Below, one piece after another: positions 34,309 to 43,057 of a stretch of DNA of 50,372 nt. The position numbers and the translations under genes are program-made. The stretch comes from Kitasatospora griseola (GTDB lineage: Bacteria; Actinomycetota; Actinomycetes; Streptomycetales; Streptomycetaceae), in NCBI RefSeq assembly GCF_014648555.1, contig NZ_BMRI01000040.1, forward strand, positions 4,041 through 54,412. The letters are read 5' to 3'. Position 1 is the stretch's first letter. Every line of letters begins with the position of its first letter. The notes below the pieces were generated by a model. It was given only the letters and a program-made list of their open reading frames with translations. It searched no databases and was not told the DNA's origin.

Positions 34309-35514
34309 TCAGGCCGTCGTCGCGGCCGGCTCCGCCACCCAGCCCGCCAGCAGCACCAGGCCCGAGGCGCGGTGCACCGCCAGGAACGCGAACGGCCGGT
34401 CGAACCGCGCCGCCGCCCGGCGCACCCGGAACCGCTTCGGGGCGGGCATCGCGCCGCCCCTTCGCATCGCCACCGCCGTCACCGCGCCGCCCCTGAAGCC
34501 CTCCGCCGAGAACTCCGCCACCGCCGCCTGCCGCGCGCCCGACACCTTCAACGGAAGGCTCCGGCTGATGCCCCGGAACCAGTCCTCGTGCGCCGTCGCC
34601 CTCCCCAGCCCGAACAGCTCGGCAGCCGCCAGCAGGTCGTGCTCGGCGCGGACGGCGAAACCCGCCGTCCGCAGCGTGCCGGTGTTCCCCGGCACGGCCG
34701 AGTCCACCGACTCCAACGTCAGCCCCGGCCAGGACTCCCCGTCCGACAACCCCTCCAACGGCATCCGCCACGACTCGCCCGACACCAGCTCGAACCCGGC
34801 CGCCACCACCGCGCCCGGCGCCGCGTCGAGCTCGCCCAGCACCAGATGGACGTCCACCTCGCCGTCCCCGACCACCCGGACCTCCGTGACCGGGCCCGCC
34901 GAGGTCTCCGACACCGAGATCCGCTCGAACAGCTCCGGACCCGACACCTCCAACTTCACGAACTCCCGCCACGACCACGGCCCTTCGAGCACCCGGAAGC
35001 GGCTCGGCACGAACCGCTTCGCCCACCTGGTCCGCACCGTCACCGCGGACGCCAGCACCAGCAGCACCTCGGCGAGGTCCACCGGCATCCGCTGGAGCAG
35101 GCCACCGGTCTGCTCCTTCGCCCACTGGTCCAGCGCCGCCCGGTCGGCGTCGGTCCCGCCCGTCAACCGCCCCCACATCGAAGGGCCCAACTGCCCCAGC
35201 CAGTCGGGCTCCACCTCGACCTGCCGAGCCGTCCACAGCCCGAGCGCCGCCGCACAGCCCGGCGTCCGCCGCACCAGCGCCAACAACTCCCGGGCCGCCG
35301 CCGGGGCTTCCTCGGCCGGCACCCCCAACGCCTGCTCCAACTCGGCCCGCACCGGCCCGTCGGCCCCCGCCGCCAGCATCGCCAACAGCGGCCACACCCC
35401 CACCGCCGTCCACACCTGCCCGGCCTCGAACGCCAACTCCCGCCCCCAGCGCGCCCCGAGACCGTTCACCAACCCGACCGCCTGCACCGCAACCCCTCTC
35501 CGTCCGTCGATCAC
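34309..35514 (-). CDS. serpin-family protease inhibitor-like protein
   Basis: A 401-residue protein of the serpin (inhibitor family I4) fold. The C-terminal serpin signature is clear: FDRPFAFLAVHRASGLVLLAGWVAEP. Before it comes the reactive-centre-loop region, AVAEFSAEGFRGGAVTAVAM, with the small-residue hinge expected of an inhibitor less well conserved than in classical serpins. The N-terminal half (VNGLGARWGRELAFEAGQVWTAVGVWPLLAMLAAGADGPVRAELEQALG) matches the usual start of the fold. No signal peptide is visible, so it may act inside the cell. GTG at 35512-35514 is preceded by GGAGG. Serpins are uncommon in bacteria but occur in several actinobacteria. It lies 45 bp after the mmuM gene on the same strand. 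Confidence 0.82.
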   Translation of the reverse strand: MIDGRRGVAVQAVGLVNGLGARWGRELAFEAGQVWTAVGVWPLLAMLAAGADGPVRAELEQALGVPAEEAPAAARELLALVRRTPGCAAALGLWTARQVEVEPDWLGQLGPSMWGRLTGGTDADRAALDQWAKEQTGGLLQRMPVDLAEVLLVLASAVTVRTRWAKRFVPSRFRVLEGPWSWREFVKLEVSGPELFERISVSETSAGPVTEVRVVGDGEVDVHLVLGELDAAPGAVVAAGFELVSGESWRMPLEGLSDGESWPGLTLESVDSAVPGNTGTLRTAGFAVRAEHDLLAAAELFGLGRATAHEDWFRGISRSLPLKVSGARQAAVAEFSAEGFRGGAVTAVAMRRGGAMPAPKRFRVRRAAARFDRPFAFLAVHRASGLVLLAGWVAEPAATTA

Positions 35515-35559
35515 CGCCCCATCCTCCCGTCCCGCGCCGGGATTCGCGGCAATCGACGG

Positions 35560-36510
35560 TCACCCGGAGAGCGCCGCCGCCAGCTCCGCGATCCGGCCCG
35601 GACCCACCCGGCAGCAGCCGCCCACCAGCCGGGCGCCCGCCGCGACCCAGCGCGGCGCGTCGGCGGCGTCGAAGGCGGCCGGACCCGCCCAGTCACGGGC
35701 CGTCGCGTCCCAGCCCTCGCCGCTGTTCGGGTACGCCACCGCCGGGCGGCCCGTGAGCTCCACCGCCAGCCGCACCGCCGACGAAACCTCCTGCGGCGCG
35801 CAGCAGTTGACGCCCACCGCCACCACCTCCGGGACGTCCGCCAGCAACGCGAACGCCTCCGCCAACGGCTCCCCGCCCCGGGTCCGGCCGTCCGCCGCGC
35901 CGAACGAGAACCACACCGGCACGCCCAACCCCCGCACGCACTCCGCCAGAATGGACGCCTCCAGCAGATCTGGCACCGTCTCCACCGCCAGCACATCCGG
36001 CCCCGCCGCCGCCAACACCTCCAGCCGCGGACGGTGGAAAGCGGTCAACTCGGCGGCGGACAAGCCGTAATGGCCCCGGTACTCGGAACCGTCCGCCAAC
36101 ACCGCCCCGTACGGCCCCACCGACGCCGCCACCCAGCGCGCCCGCCCGTCACCCGACTCCGCCGACGCCTCCTCGGCCGCCTGCCGCGCCAACTCCACAC
36201 TCGACGCCAGCAGCCGGTCCGCCTTCGCCGCACCCACGCCGCGCCCCGCGAACCCCGCCCGACTCGCCTGGTAGCTCGCCGAGGTGGCCACCTGCGCCCC
36301 CGCCGCGAAGAACGCCCGGTGCGCCGCCACCACCTGCCCCGGATCGTCCAGCAGCAGCCGCGCCGACCACAGCGCATCCGACAAGTCGCAGCCCTGCGCC
36401 GCCAGTTGGGCGGACAGGCCGCCGTCCAGCACCACCGGACCGGCCGCCATCGCGGACCCGAAGCCCGCGGTGGCGCCGGGAGCGTTCGAGCCGTCGAGCG
36501 TCGCTGCCAT
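35560..36510 (-). CDS. mmuM: homocysteine S-methyltransferase
   Basis: A 316-residue zinc-dependent methyltransferase making methionine from homocysteine with S-methylmethionine or S-adenosylmethionine as donor. It starts VVLDGGLSAQLAAQGCDLSDALWSARLLLDDP, the typical MmuM opening, with ATSASYQASRAGF next. The zinc-binding cysteines are visible in VAVGVNCCAPQ and ARLVGGCCRVGP. The first ATG at 36508-36510 gives an N-terminal extension of about 20 residues before the conserved part; ATG 36450 is an alternative, but neither has a well-spaced ribosome site. It lies between an AhpD-like gene and a serpin gene on the same strand. Confidence 0.92.
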   Translation of the reverse strand: MAATLDGSNAPGATAGFGSAMAAGPVVLDGGLSAQLAAQGCDLSDALWSARLLLDDPGQVVAAHRAFFAAGAQVATSASYQASRAGFAGRGVGAAKADRLLASSVELARQAAEEASAESGDGRARWVAASVGPYGAVLADGSEYRGHYGLSAAELTAFHRPRLEVLAAAGPDVLAVETVPDLLEASILAECVRGLGVPVWFSFGAADGRTRGGEPLAEAFALLADVPEVVAVGVNCCAPQEVSSAVRLAVELTGRPAVAYPNSGEGWDATARDWAGPAAFDAADAPRWVAAGARLVGGCCRVGPGRIAELAAALSG

Positions 36511-36563
36511 CCCTCCAGCCTGCCGCACCACCCGCCGCGCGGCGAACCCGTCGCACCCGGGCC

Positions 36564-37109
36564 TCAGCCCCCGGCCGCGGGCACCGGCCTGGAGGTGACC
36601 GCGATCCGGTTGTACGCGTTCACCACCGTCGCCGCCCAGGCCACGAACGCCGCCTCCGGATCCGACAGCACCGCCCGCGCCACCCGCTGCGCCCGCGCGC
36701 CCTCCGCGTGGTCGGGGAGCCGGGTGACCGCCTCCGCGAGCGCCAGGGCGGCCTGCTCGCGGGGCGTGAACAGCGGGCCGGACTCCCGCCAGGCCGCCAG
36801 CCCGTCCAGCCGCTCGTCCGACTCGCCGGCCTTCCGCGCGGCCGAGGTGTGCAGGTCCACGCAGTACGTGCAGCCGTTCAGCTGCGAGCAGCGCAGCCGC
36901 ACCAGCTCCAGCAGCAGCGGCTCCAGCCCGGCCGCCGCCGCAGCCTGCTCGACGGCGCCGTGCAGCGCGTGCACGGCGGCGAAGGCCTGCGGGGCGAGTT
37001 CGATCAGCGGAAGCGGCGGGAGCGTCCCGGCTGCGGCGGTCCGGATCGTGTCGGGTCCGGCTGCGGCGGTCCTGGTCGCGGCGGCGTCGGTCGCGGAGGT
37101 GTCGGTCAC
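36564..37109 (-). CDS. carboxymuconolactone decarboxylase/AhpD-like protein
   Basis: A 181-residue protein with the AhpD-type redox core: LLELVRLRCSQLNGCTYCVDLHTSAARKAG holds the CxxC pair and following His used in alkylhydroperoxidase chemistry. The later part, LFTPREQAALALAEAVTRL and AFVAWAATVVNAYNRIAV, is typical of the all-helical family. An N-terminal stretch of about 30 residues contains a short repeat (RTAAAGPDTIRTAAAGT) and may be unstructured. GTG at 37107-37109 is the first start; no good ribosome site is visible, so a later start is possible. The likely role is peroxide or thiol redox chemistry. Confidence 0.88.
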   Translation of the reverse strand: MTDTSATDAAATRTAAAGPDTIRTAAAGTLPPLPLIELAPQAFAAVHALHGAVEQAAAAAGLEPLLLELVRLRCSQLNGCTYCVDLHTSAARKAGESDERLDGLAAWRESGPLFTPREQAALALAEAVTRLPDHAEGARAQRVARAVLSDPEAAFVAWAATVVNAYNRIAVTSRPVPAAGG

Positions 37110-37450
37110 GGAGCGAGGCTATGGCTCCCGCATGGGCCCGCCGCCGTCGACTCGCGCGGCGATCACCCACCCGGGAGACAGGTCTTGAAACCGTTGACCG
37201 TGTCCCCAAATCGTGGCGCAGGCCTTGGAGTTCAACGGCCATCGGCCTGACGGTCGGTCAATACGCGAGGTATGTCACCCAGTTGGCGGTACGCAGCCGA
37301 ACCGGAGCGCGTCTCGCCGGTAGTGTGACGTTCCGTGGCCGACCGCACCGATTGTGTGATGGCCACTCATTCGAACCCCGGCGGGCGACACCCCGTCGGC
37401 CCTGTCCCTGGACCGGCCGCCGCCCGCCACAGACTCACGTGGAGACACCG
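37110..37450. other. 341-bp divergent intergenic region
   Basis: No gene is supported. It must contain the promoters for the AhpD-like gene (minus) and the EF-hand gene (plus). A TAGTGT box (37321-37326) is a possible -10 for the latter, but no good -35 is seen. The clear GGAGACACC ribosome site before 37451 is the only firm signal. Confidence 0.5.
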
Positions 37451-37990
37451 ATGACCAGTTCCGTGCAGGCCGACCGTACCCAGAAGCGCTTCGACCTCTG
37501 GGACGTGAACGGCGACGGCCAGATCGACCGCGCCGACTGGAACGCCGAGGCGACTCGCATCCTGCAGGCCTTCGGCGAGGCCCCGACCTCCCCGGCCGGC
37601 CGCCAGCTGACCGAGGCCTACCTCGGCATGTGGAGCTTCTTCGCCGACAAGGCCGGCATCGACGAGCACGACGGCGCGCTCACCCCCGAGCAGTTCAACC
37701 ACATCGCCGAGGAGCACGTCCTGGAGAACGGCGGCGCCGGCTTCGGCCGTGTCGTCAAGCCCACCATCCAGGCCATGGTCGAGCTGGTCGACGTGGACGG
37801 CGACGGCCAGGTCAACCCGGCCGAGTTCAAGACCTGGCTGGACGCCATCGGCGTCGAGGGCATCGTGCCCGCCGAAGCGTTCCGCCAGATCGACACCGAC
37901 GGCGACGGCCAGCTGTCCGTCGACGAGCTGGTCCACGCCGTCCGCGCCTACCACGTGGGCGAGCTGGACGTTCCGCTGCTGGGCCGCTGA
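37451..37990 (+). CDS. calerythrin-like EF-hand calcium-binding protein
   Basis: A 179-residue cytoplasmic protein of the calerythrin/sarcoplasmic type with four EF-hand positions. Loops with full acidic ligands are DVNGDGQIDRAD (residues 18-29), DVDGDGQVNPAE (114-125) and DTDGDGQLSVDE (148-159). The second hand (around DKAGIDEHDGALTPE, residues 66-80) is irregular and probably does not bind, as in calerythrin. It likely buffers or senses Ca2+, which affects spore and aerial mycelium formation in streptomycetes. GGAGA lies 6 nt before the ATG. It stands alone, followed by a strong stem-loop. Confidence 0.92.
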   Translation: MTSSVQADRTQKRFDLWDVNGDGQIDRADWNAEATRILQAFGEAPTSPAGRQLTEAYLGMWSFFADKAGIDEHDGALTPEQFNHIAEEHVLENGGAGFGRVVKPTIQAMVELVDVDGDGQVNPAEFKTWLDAIGVEGIVPAEAFRQIDTDGDGQLSVDELVHAVRAYHVGELDVPLLGR

Positions 37991-38049
37991 GCCCTCCACC
38001 GCGGCGAGGCCGGTGACGGCCTGACGCACTTCGGGCCCGGAACGGGGAA

Positions 38050-38105
38050 GGCGCCCCCCGATCCGGGCCTTTCGGCATGCCGCGAGGCTTGGATCGGGGG
38101 GCGCC
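38050..38105. terminator. 15-bp stem-loop between the EF-hand gene and the biosynthetic cluster
   Basis: GGCGCCCCCCGATCC (38050-38064) pairs perfectly with GGATCGGGGGGCGCC (38091-38105); the loop is 26 nt. It lies between two convergent genes (stops at 37990 and 38121). Confidence 0.8.
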
Positions 38106-38120
38106 GGCAGCTCCGATCGC

Positions 38121-38573
38121 TCAGAACTCCGCGGCCGCCGGGACGAACCGCACCGGCAGTTCCGGCCGCAGGTCCAGCTTCTCGCCGGTGAGCAGCCGGT
38201 CGGAGGCGATCAGCACGTTGTAGTGGTTGGGGAAGTGACAGGCGTCGAAGCCCAGTACCGTCCCCACCCGGTGCTCCCCGACGAACACCTCGTCGCCCCG
38301 GTCCAGCACCCCCGCCGCCGCGATCTCCGCGAAGCCGAGGAACCCCACCCGGTCGATCCGCGCACCCGGCGCCGTGTCCCGCTGGTCCGTGGTGACCAAC
38401 TCGTGCACCTCGCCGACCCGGACGCAGCGGCTGGCGAACGGCTCCAGGCTCATCCCGCGTTCCGTCCGACTGTGCAGCAGCACCTTCACCAGGGTGCCCG
38501 TCACTGTCCGCTTCGACCCGTTCTCCCGTACCGCGCCCGGCAGTTGGGTCGGAGCGTTCCGCTGCCGAATCAT
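38121..38573 (-). CDS. hypothetical beta-rich protein, last gene of the minus-strand biosynthetic operon
   Basis: A 150-residue protein that I do not recognise. It contains GTLVKVLLHSRTERGMSLEP, a central VGEVHELVTTDQRDTAPGARIDRVGFLGFAEIAAAGVLDRGDEV and a final FPNHYNVLIASDRLLTGEKLDL, a pattern suggesting an all-beta fold with alternating hydrophobic residues. There is no signal peptide or membrane segment. The ATG at 38571-38573 overlaps the stop of the upstream oxidoreductase by ATGA, so it is translationally coupled and belongs functionally with the cluster. It might be an accessory or substrate-binding subunit, but there is no direct evidence for a function. Confidence 0.7.
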   Translation of the reverse strand: MIRQRNAPTQLPGAVRENGSKRTVTGTLVKVLLHSRTERGMSLEPFASRCVRVGEVHELVTTDQRDTAPGARIDRVGFLGFAEIAAAGVLDRGDEVFVGEHRVGTVLGFDACHFPNHYNVLIASDRLLTGEKLDLRPELPVRFVPAAAEF

Positions 38574-39505
38574 CCGCGCACCCCCGCCCGCTCGGCCCGG
38601 TACGCCGCCTCGACCACCCGCAGCGCATCCACCCCGTCCGGGCCTCGGCCGTCGTCGCCCGCCGCCGGGGCGCCCGCCAGCAGGGCGGCGAACTCGGTGA
38701 CGATGCCGACGTACTCGTGCCACAGCGACTGCTTGAACCCGTCGTGCCCGGCCAGCAGATCCGCCCGCAGCACCGAGCCGTCGGCCAACTCCACGGTGAC
38801 GTCCTTCAGTTCGCCCGGGTACGACCAGTCCAGCTCGATCCGGCCGCGCACCCCGCCCGCGCCCGACAGCTCCAGCACCGCGGACCGGTCCACCCCGCTC
38901 CCGTCCCGCCGCACCTCCGCGGAGCCCGGACTCATCGGCCCGGCCAGCAGCCGCAGCAGGTCGTACGCGTTCGGGCCGTTGTCGGCGACGCAGCCGCCGC
39001 CGCACCGCTCCGGCTCCAAGTACCAGCGGTCCCGGCCGACATGCTCCTCGATCAGCTCGAAGTACCGCGCCGTCACCGACCGGACCGGCGCCGCGCCGTC
39101 CAACGTCCGGCGCAACTCCCGCACCGCCGTGTTGTACCGCCGGTGGAACGCCGTGAACAGCGGCACCCGGCGCTCCACCGCCAGGGCCGCCAACTCCGCG
39201 CCCTCCGAGGCCCGCAGCGCCAGCGGCTTCTCCACGCACACCGGCAGCCCCGCCCGCAGCGCGTCCCGACAGATCGGCAGGTGCTGGTCGTTGGGGACGG
39301 TCACCACCACGGCGTCCAGCCCGCCCGCCGCCAGCAGCGCCCGGTGGTCCGTGAAACGCCCGACGCCGTCGGGGAATTCGCGCAGGAGATCCGCGTCCCG
39401 GTCGCAGACCGCCGCCAACCGCACCCCCGGGACCTGCTCCAGTGCGGCCAGGTAGAACCGCGAGATCACCCCGAGACCGATCACCCCCACCCGCAGGCCG
39501 CTCAC
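38570..39505 (-). CDS. Gfo/Idh/MocA family oxidoreductase
   Basis: A 311-residue NAD(P)-dependent sugar or cyclitol dehydrogenase. The Rossmann motif is GVIGLGVISRFYLAAL, then VVVTVPNDQHLPICRDALRAGLPVCVEKPLAL, with the EKP lysine typical of the catalytic site. The substrate domain contains FHRRYNTAVRELR and GGGCVADNGPNAYDLLRLLAG. GTG at 39503-39505 overlaps the previous gene's stop (39502-39504), and its own stop overlaps the next start by ATGA. Members act on glucose, inositol, amino-sugar and NDP-sugar substrates. It is one of two such enzymes in this cluster; they are clearly different in sequence and probably catalyse different steps. Confidence 0.88.
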   Translation of the reverse strand: MSGLRVGVIGLGVISRFYLAALEQVPGVRLAAVCDRDADLLREFPDGVGRFTDHRALLAAGGLDAVVVTVPNDQHLPICRDALRAGLPVCVEKPLALRASEGAELAALAVERRVPLFTAFHRRYNTAVRELRRTLDGAAPVRSVTARYFELIEEHVGRDRWYLEPERCGGGCVADNGPNAYDLLRLLAGPMSPGSAEVRRDGSGVDRSAVLELSGAGGVRGRIELDWSYPGELKDVTVELADGSVLRADLLAGHDGFKQSLWHEYVGIVTEFAALLAGAPAAGDDGRGPDGVDALRVVEAAYRAERAGVRG

Positions 39506-40641
39506 CGCGCCACCTCCACGGCCACCGGTCGGACACCGAACTGCTCGGCCACTGCCGCCAGTTCATCCAGCAGCGGGGCCGCCAGCGGTACGCCGTCACG
39601 GCGCGCCTCGGCCGTCCTCCGGGCCTCGTGCCAGCCCGGGTAGACGACCGGCCCGGACTGGTCGCCGGCGGGCGGACAGTCCAGCACCGTGGCGAACAAC
39701 GTCCGCGCGTCCGCAGCCACTTGGGCCGGATCGCGGAGCGTCGCCGGGGCGATCGCCAGGGCGAACAGGCCGATGTCGTCGTCCCGGCCGGTCGGACCGC
39801 CGTCGCCGTCGAGCGCCGCCGGCTCCGGACCGAGCCCCGCGCCGGGCAGCATCGCCGCCAGCACCTCCACCATCAGCCCCAGCCCGAACCCCTTGAACTC
39901 GGCGCCCGAACCCGACCCCAGCCACAACAGATGCGCCTCGCCCCGGTCGAACGCGGCCGGGTCCGTCACCGGCCGACCGTCCTCGTCGGCCAGCCACCCC
40001 GCCGGAATCGTCCGCCCCGCCCGCGCGGCCGCCCGCACCCGCCCCGTCGGGACGGCGGTCGTACTCATGTCCAGGATGTACGGCGGCAGTTCACCCGCCG
40101 GCGCGGCCACGCTCCACGGATTGGTGCCCAGCAGCGCGACCGCGCCACCCGGCGGACGGGCGATCCGCTGCCGCCCGCAGTTCGACGCCAGCAGGCCGAC
40201 CATGCCGCGTCCCGTCACCCGCGCCGCATGGTGCCCGGCACACCCGAAGTGCGTCGCCCGCCGCACCGACACCAGCCCGATGCCGAACCGCTCCGCCCGG
40301 TCCGCCGCCAACTCCATGGCCGCGCCCGCCTGCCACAGCCCGAGCGCGTTCCCCGCGTCCACCAGCACCGCCGCCCCCCGATCGGCCACCACCACCGGCT
40401 CGGCCGCCGGATCGGCCCGCCCCTGAGCCAACAGCGGCAGATAGAGCCGGGACAGATTCACCAGCCCGTGCGAGTCCATCCCCGCCGCGTCCCCGTAGCA
40501 CAATGCCTCCGCCGCCGACCGCGCCCGATCCGGCGGCAGCCTGTGCGCGACGAAGACATCGGTGGTGAAGCGGAGCAGCTCGGCGTACGGGACGCGAACG
40601 GTGCGGGCGGCGGAACTGGGCGCGGACGCCACGGTGCTCAT
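39502..40641 (-). CDS. Ldh-family (malate/L-lactate/ureidoglycolate dehydrogenase type) oxidoreductase
   Basis: A 379-residue member of the MDH2/LDH2 (YlbC/YiaK/AllD) family of NAD(P)-dependent 2-oxoacid or imine reductases. Family marks are GDAAGMDSHGLVNLSRLYLPLL, VSVRRATHFGCAGHHAARV (with the active-site His), ALLGTNPWSVAAPA and EFKGFGLGLMVEVLAAMLPGA. The ATG at 40639-40641 has an AGGAGA ribosome site. Its stop overlaps the next gene's GTG, and a 92-bp gap separates it from the M20 gene upstream, the only real gap in this operon. Relatives include enzymes that reduce cyclic imines such as piperideine-2-carboxylate. The substrate here is unknown. Confidence 0.88.
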   Translation of the reverse strand: MSTVASAPSSAARTVRVPYAELLRFTTDVFVAHRLPPDRARSAAEALCYGDAAGMDSHGLVNLSRLYLPLLAQGRADPAAEPVVVADRGAAVLVDAGNALGLWQAGAAMELAADRAERFGIGLVSVRRATHFGCAGHHAARVTGRGMVGLLASNCGRQRIARPPGGAVALLGTNPWSVAAPAGELPPYILDMSTTAVPTGRVRAAARAGRTIPAGWLADEDGRPVTDPAAFDRGEAHLLWLGSGSGAEFKGFGLGLMVEVLAAMLPGAGLGPEPAALDGDGGPTGRDDDIGLFALAIAPATLRDPAQVAADARTLFATVLDCPPAGDQSGPVVYPGWHEARRTAEARRDGVPLAAPLLDELAAVAEQFGVRPVAVEVAR

Positions 40642-40733
40642 GGGCGGCGGTCTCCTGGAGGTGGGAACGATGGGTGGCCAAGTGGTGCTGTTTCGGTCGT
40701 GCTGCTACCGGCCTGCCGGAGGGACCGGCACGG

Positions 40734-42074
40734 TCAGTGGCGTGGCCGGTGACGGGCGAAGGCCACCAGCAGGCGGGCCACCGCCGAGGCGAAACCGTCG
40801 AGTTGGGCGAGCTCGGCGAACTCGCCTTCCGCGTGCGCCCGGTTGGCGCCGAGGTCGCCCGGGCCGAGCACCACGGTGAACGCGTCCGGCAGGCCCGCCG
40901 TCCAGATCGCGTCGCAGGTGAACGCCGGCTCGTGGTCCGGGAACCGGTGGATGCCGGCCTGTCGGGACAGCAGCTCCTCGAAGGCGGGATGCCGGTTGTC
41001 CAGGACGGGCAGGCCGCGCTTGAGCCAGTCCAGCCGGGTGATCCGCGCACAGTCGGCGGCCGTCCGGACGAACTCCGGCACCCCGGCGAACTCCCGCCGG
41101 AACGCGGCCAGTGCGGCATCGACCGCCGCCTGCACGGTCTGCTCCGCGCGACGGCCCGAACGGGCGTCCCGATAAGGGAGGTTGAGCAGCAGCTCGCCGG
41201 TTCCGTACACCCGGTTGTGCAGCGGACCGGTGCTCAGGCCCGCCACGCACACCGGGTCGCGCGGGGCCGGGACGGTGCCCAACTCCCGGGCCAGGTACTG
41301 GGCGAGGAAGCCGAGCAGCACCGTCGCGTTGTGGCCCTCGCCCGGACAGTCGTCGATCGCGTCCTCGCCGCGGACCCGGAGCCGGGCGGTGGCCGCCGCG
41401 GTGGCCCGGGGCAGGTACCGCAGCCCCGTCGGCTCGCAGAACACGTTCAGCGCGCCCACGTACCCGGCTTCCACCAGCGGACGGGTGCCGAACACGCCCA
41501 TCGCGCCGCCCTCTTCGCCCGAGACGGCCTGCACCAGCACTCCGACCGCAGTGCCCACCCGGGGCTCCGCCGCGACCGCCGCCCGAATCCCCGCCAGCAA
41601 CGCCACCGCCGGGCCCTTGGCGTCGATCGCGCCCCGCCCGGTGAACCGCCGCCCGTCGAAGCCGACCGGCTCCAGGCCCGCCACCGTGTCCAGGTGCACG
41701 TTGAACATCACCGTCGCCGACCGGGGCAGCTCCGCGCCGAGCCGCAGCACCAGACTCGGCTGACACGCCAAGAACGCTGCGTCGTCGGCCCGTTGGCGCA
41801 CGGTGAGCGGTACGTCCGGCCGGTCGAGCTCCGCCGTGCGGGGTGCGCCGCGATGCACTTCGGCCAGGCCGGCCGCCTCCGCCGCCCGGGCGTACACCGT
41901 GAGCGCCTCGGGGAGCCGCGGGGGCGGTGCGCCGGGGCCGGTCTCCAACGGGCCGGCGGTCGGCAGGGCCAGCAGGTCGAGCAGCAACTCCCGCTCCTCG
42001 GAACGGAGTCGGGCCCCCATGGCGGCCGGAGTGCGGGCGACGCCGACAGCGGTGGGCGCGGTCTCCCTGCTCAC
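40734..42074 (-). CDS. M20-family metallohydrolase (ArgE/DapE/ACY1 type)
   Basis: A 446-residue zinc hydrolase that most likely removes an acyl or amide group from an amino acid or amino sugar intermediate. The metal site is visible in VMFNVHLDTVAG (His-x-Asp) and in AIDAKGP, with the catalytic Glu pair in QAVSGEEGGAMG, and a downstream metal ligand in the NVFCEPTGL region. The start is GTG at 42072-42074, overlapping the previous stop as GTGA. In antibiotic and amino-acid pathways such enzymes remove acetyl or glutamyl protecting groups; that role is inferred from the neighbours. The next gene starts 92 bp further on. Confidence 0.85.
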   Translation of the reverse strand: MSRETAPTAVGVARTPAAMGARLRSEERELLLDLLALPTAGPLETGPGAPPPRLPEALTVYARAAEAAGLAEVHRGAPRTAELDRPDVPLTVRQRADDAAFLACQPSLVLRLGAELPRSATVMFNVHLDTVAGLEPVGFDGRRFTGRGAIDAKGPAVALLAGIRAAVAAEPRVGTAVGVLVQAVSGEEGGAMGVFGTRPLVEAGYVGALNVFCEPTGLRYLPRATAAATARLRVRGEDAIDDCPGEGHNATVLLGFLAQYLARELGTVPAPRDPVCVAGLSTGPLHNRVYGTGELLLNLPYRDARSGRRAEQTVQAAVDAALAAFRREFAGVPEFVRTAADCARITRLDWLKRGLPVLDNRHPAFEELLSRQAGIHRFPDHEPAFTCDAIWTAGLPDAFTVVLGPGDLGANRAHAEGEFAELAQLDGFASAVARLLVAFARHRPRH

Positions 42075-43057
42075 GCGACACCGCCGCTGCGTTCCAGGCC
42101 GCCCGGCACCGCGCGCCAGCCGGCCGCGAACGGCAGGATCTTCTCCGCCACCAGTGTGTTCAACGCCCGTCCGGCGGCGACGAATCCGCTCACGGCGGTG
42201 CCGTCCGCCGCCAGGCCCTGGTGCGGGCGGGTGGCGAGGTGGGGCTCCAGTGACCAGCTGCCGCTCCAGCCCCGGTCCACCAGGAAGCGCAGGCTCTCCG
42301 CGAGCCGCGCCACCCCGTCGCCCGGCAGCACGTACTCGGTGCGGTTGCCGCCGCCCACCGCGTCCTTGATGTGCACGTGGGCGACGTGGTCGACCACCTC
42401 GCGGAGCATCAGGTACCCGTCGTAGCCGTGCGGGACGCCGTTGCCCGCGTCGAACAGCAGGCGCAGTGCCGGGCTGTCCACCGAGGCGACCAGGTCGAGT
42501 TGGCGTTCGGCGGAGGCGCCGGCCCAGCCGCTGCAGTTCTCGTGCAGCAGGGTCAGGCCGCTGCGGCCGGCCAGTTCGGCCAGGCGGGTCAGCCGTTCCA
42601 GCGCACGGCGGCGCCAATCCGCCTCCGACAGGCCCGCGTTGGGGTAGGACATGACCCGGATCCGGTCGGTGCCCAGCAGCGCGGCGCGGACGGCGAGAGC
42701 GGAGATCTCGGTCAGGTCGCGGTCGAGATCGTCGGTGATCCGGCTCGCCCAGTTGCCGATCCGGGAGGCCAGGCCGGTCACCCGGGTGCCGCGGGCGGCG
42801 AGCGTCTCGGCGATCCGGCGGACCCGGTCGAGCGGCAGCTCGGCGATCCACTTGCCGTCCACGGTCCGCAACTCGATGTCGTGCCAGCCGAGTTCGTTCA
42901 GTGCGTCGAGCTGCCCGGGCAGGTCGGGGGCGGCCTCGTCGCCGATGCCGCCGAAGCTGATCGCGGCGAGTGCGTCCCCCGACGGGCGGAGCCGACGACG
43001 GCCGAGCGGCGCCCCGGGCGGAGCGGTGTCGACGGTCTGTGCGGCCGGGCCGGTCAT
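42071..43057 (-). CDS. sugar phosphate isomerase/epimerase-like TIM barrel
   Basis: A 328-residue protein of the xylose-isomerase-like (AP endonuclease family 2) barrel. The metal-binding residues appear in order: LTLLHENCSGW, LRLLFDAGNGVPHG, HVAHVHIKDAVGGG and WSGSWSLEPHL. The N-terminal 25 residues are irregular (MTGPAAQTVDTAPPG), so the fold probably begins at LAAISFGGIGDEA. It overlaps its neighbours by ATGA at the start (43054-43057) and GTGA at the stop (42071-42074). Such enzymes isomerise keto-sugars or act on inosose derivatives; next to a Gfo/Idh/MocA dehydrogenase the pair resembles inositol-type catabolic or biosynthetic modules. Confidence 0.85.
   Translation of the reverse strand: MTGPAAQTVDTAPPGAPLGRRRLRPSGDALAAISFGGIGDEAAPDLPGQLDALNELGWHDIELRTVDGKWIAELPLDRVRRIAETLAARGTRVTGLASRIGNWASRITDDLDRDLTEISALAVRAALLGTDRIRVMSYPNAGLSEADWRRRALERLTRLAELAGRSGLTLLHENCSGWAGASAERQLDLVASVDSPALRLLFDAGNGVPHGYDGYLMLREVVDHVAHVHIKDAVGGGNRTEYVLPGDGVARLAESLRFLVDRGWSGSWSLEPHLATRPHQGLAADGTAVSGFVAAGRALNTLVAEKILPFAAGWRAVPGGLERSGGVA

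Noticed and set aside
37340..37400. TTCGAA-containing stretch that looked like a tRNA T-arm
   Set aside because: The flanking bases do not pair into a T-stem and no acceptor, D or anticodon arms can be built around it.
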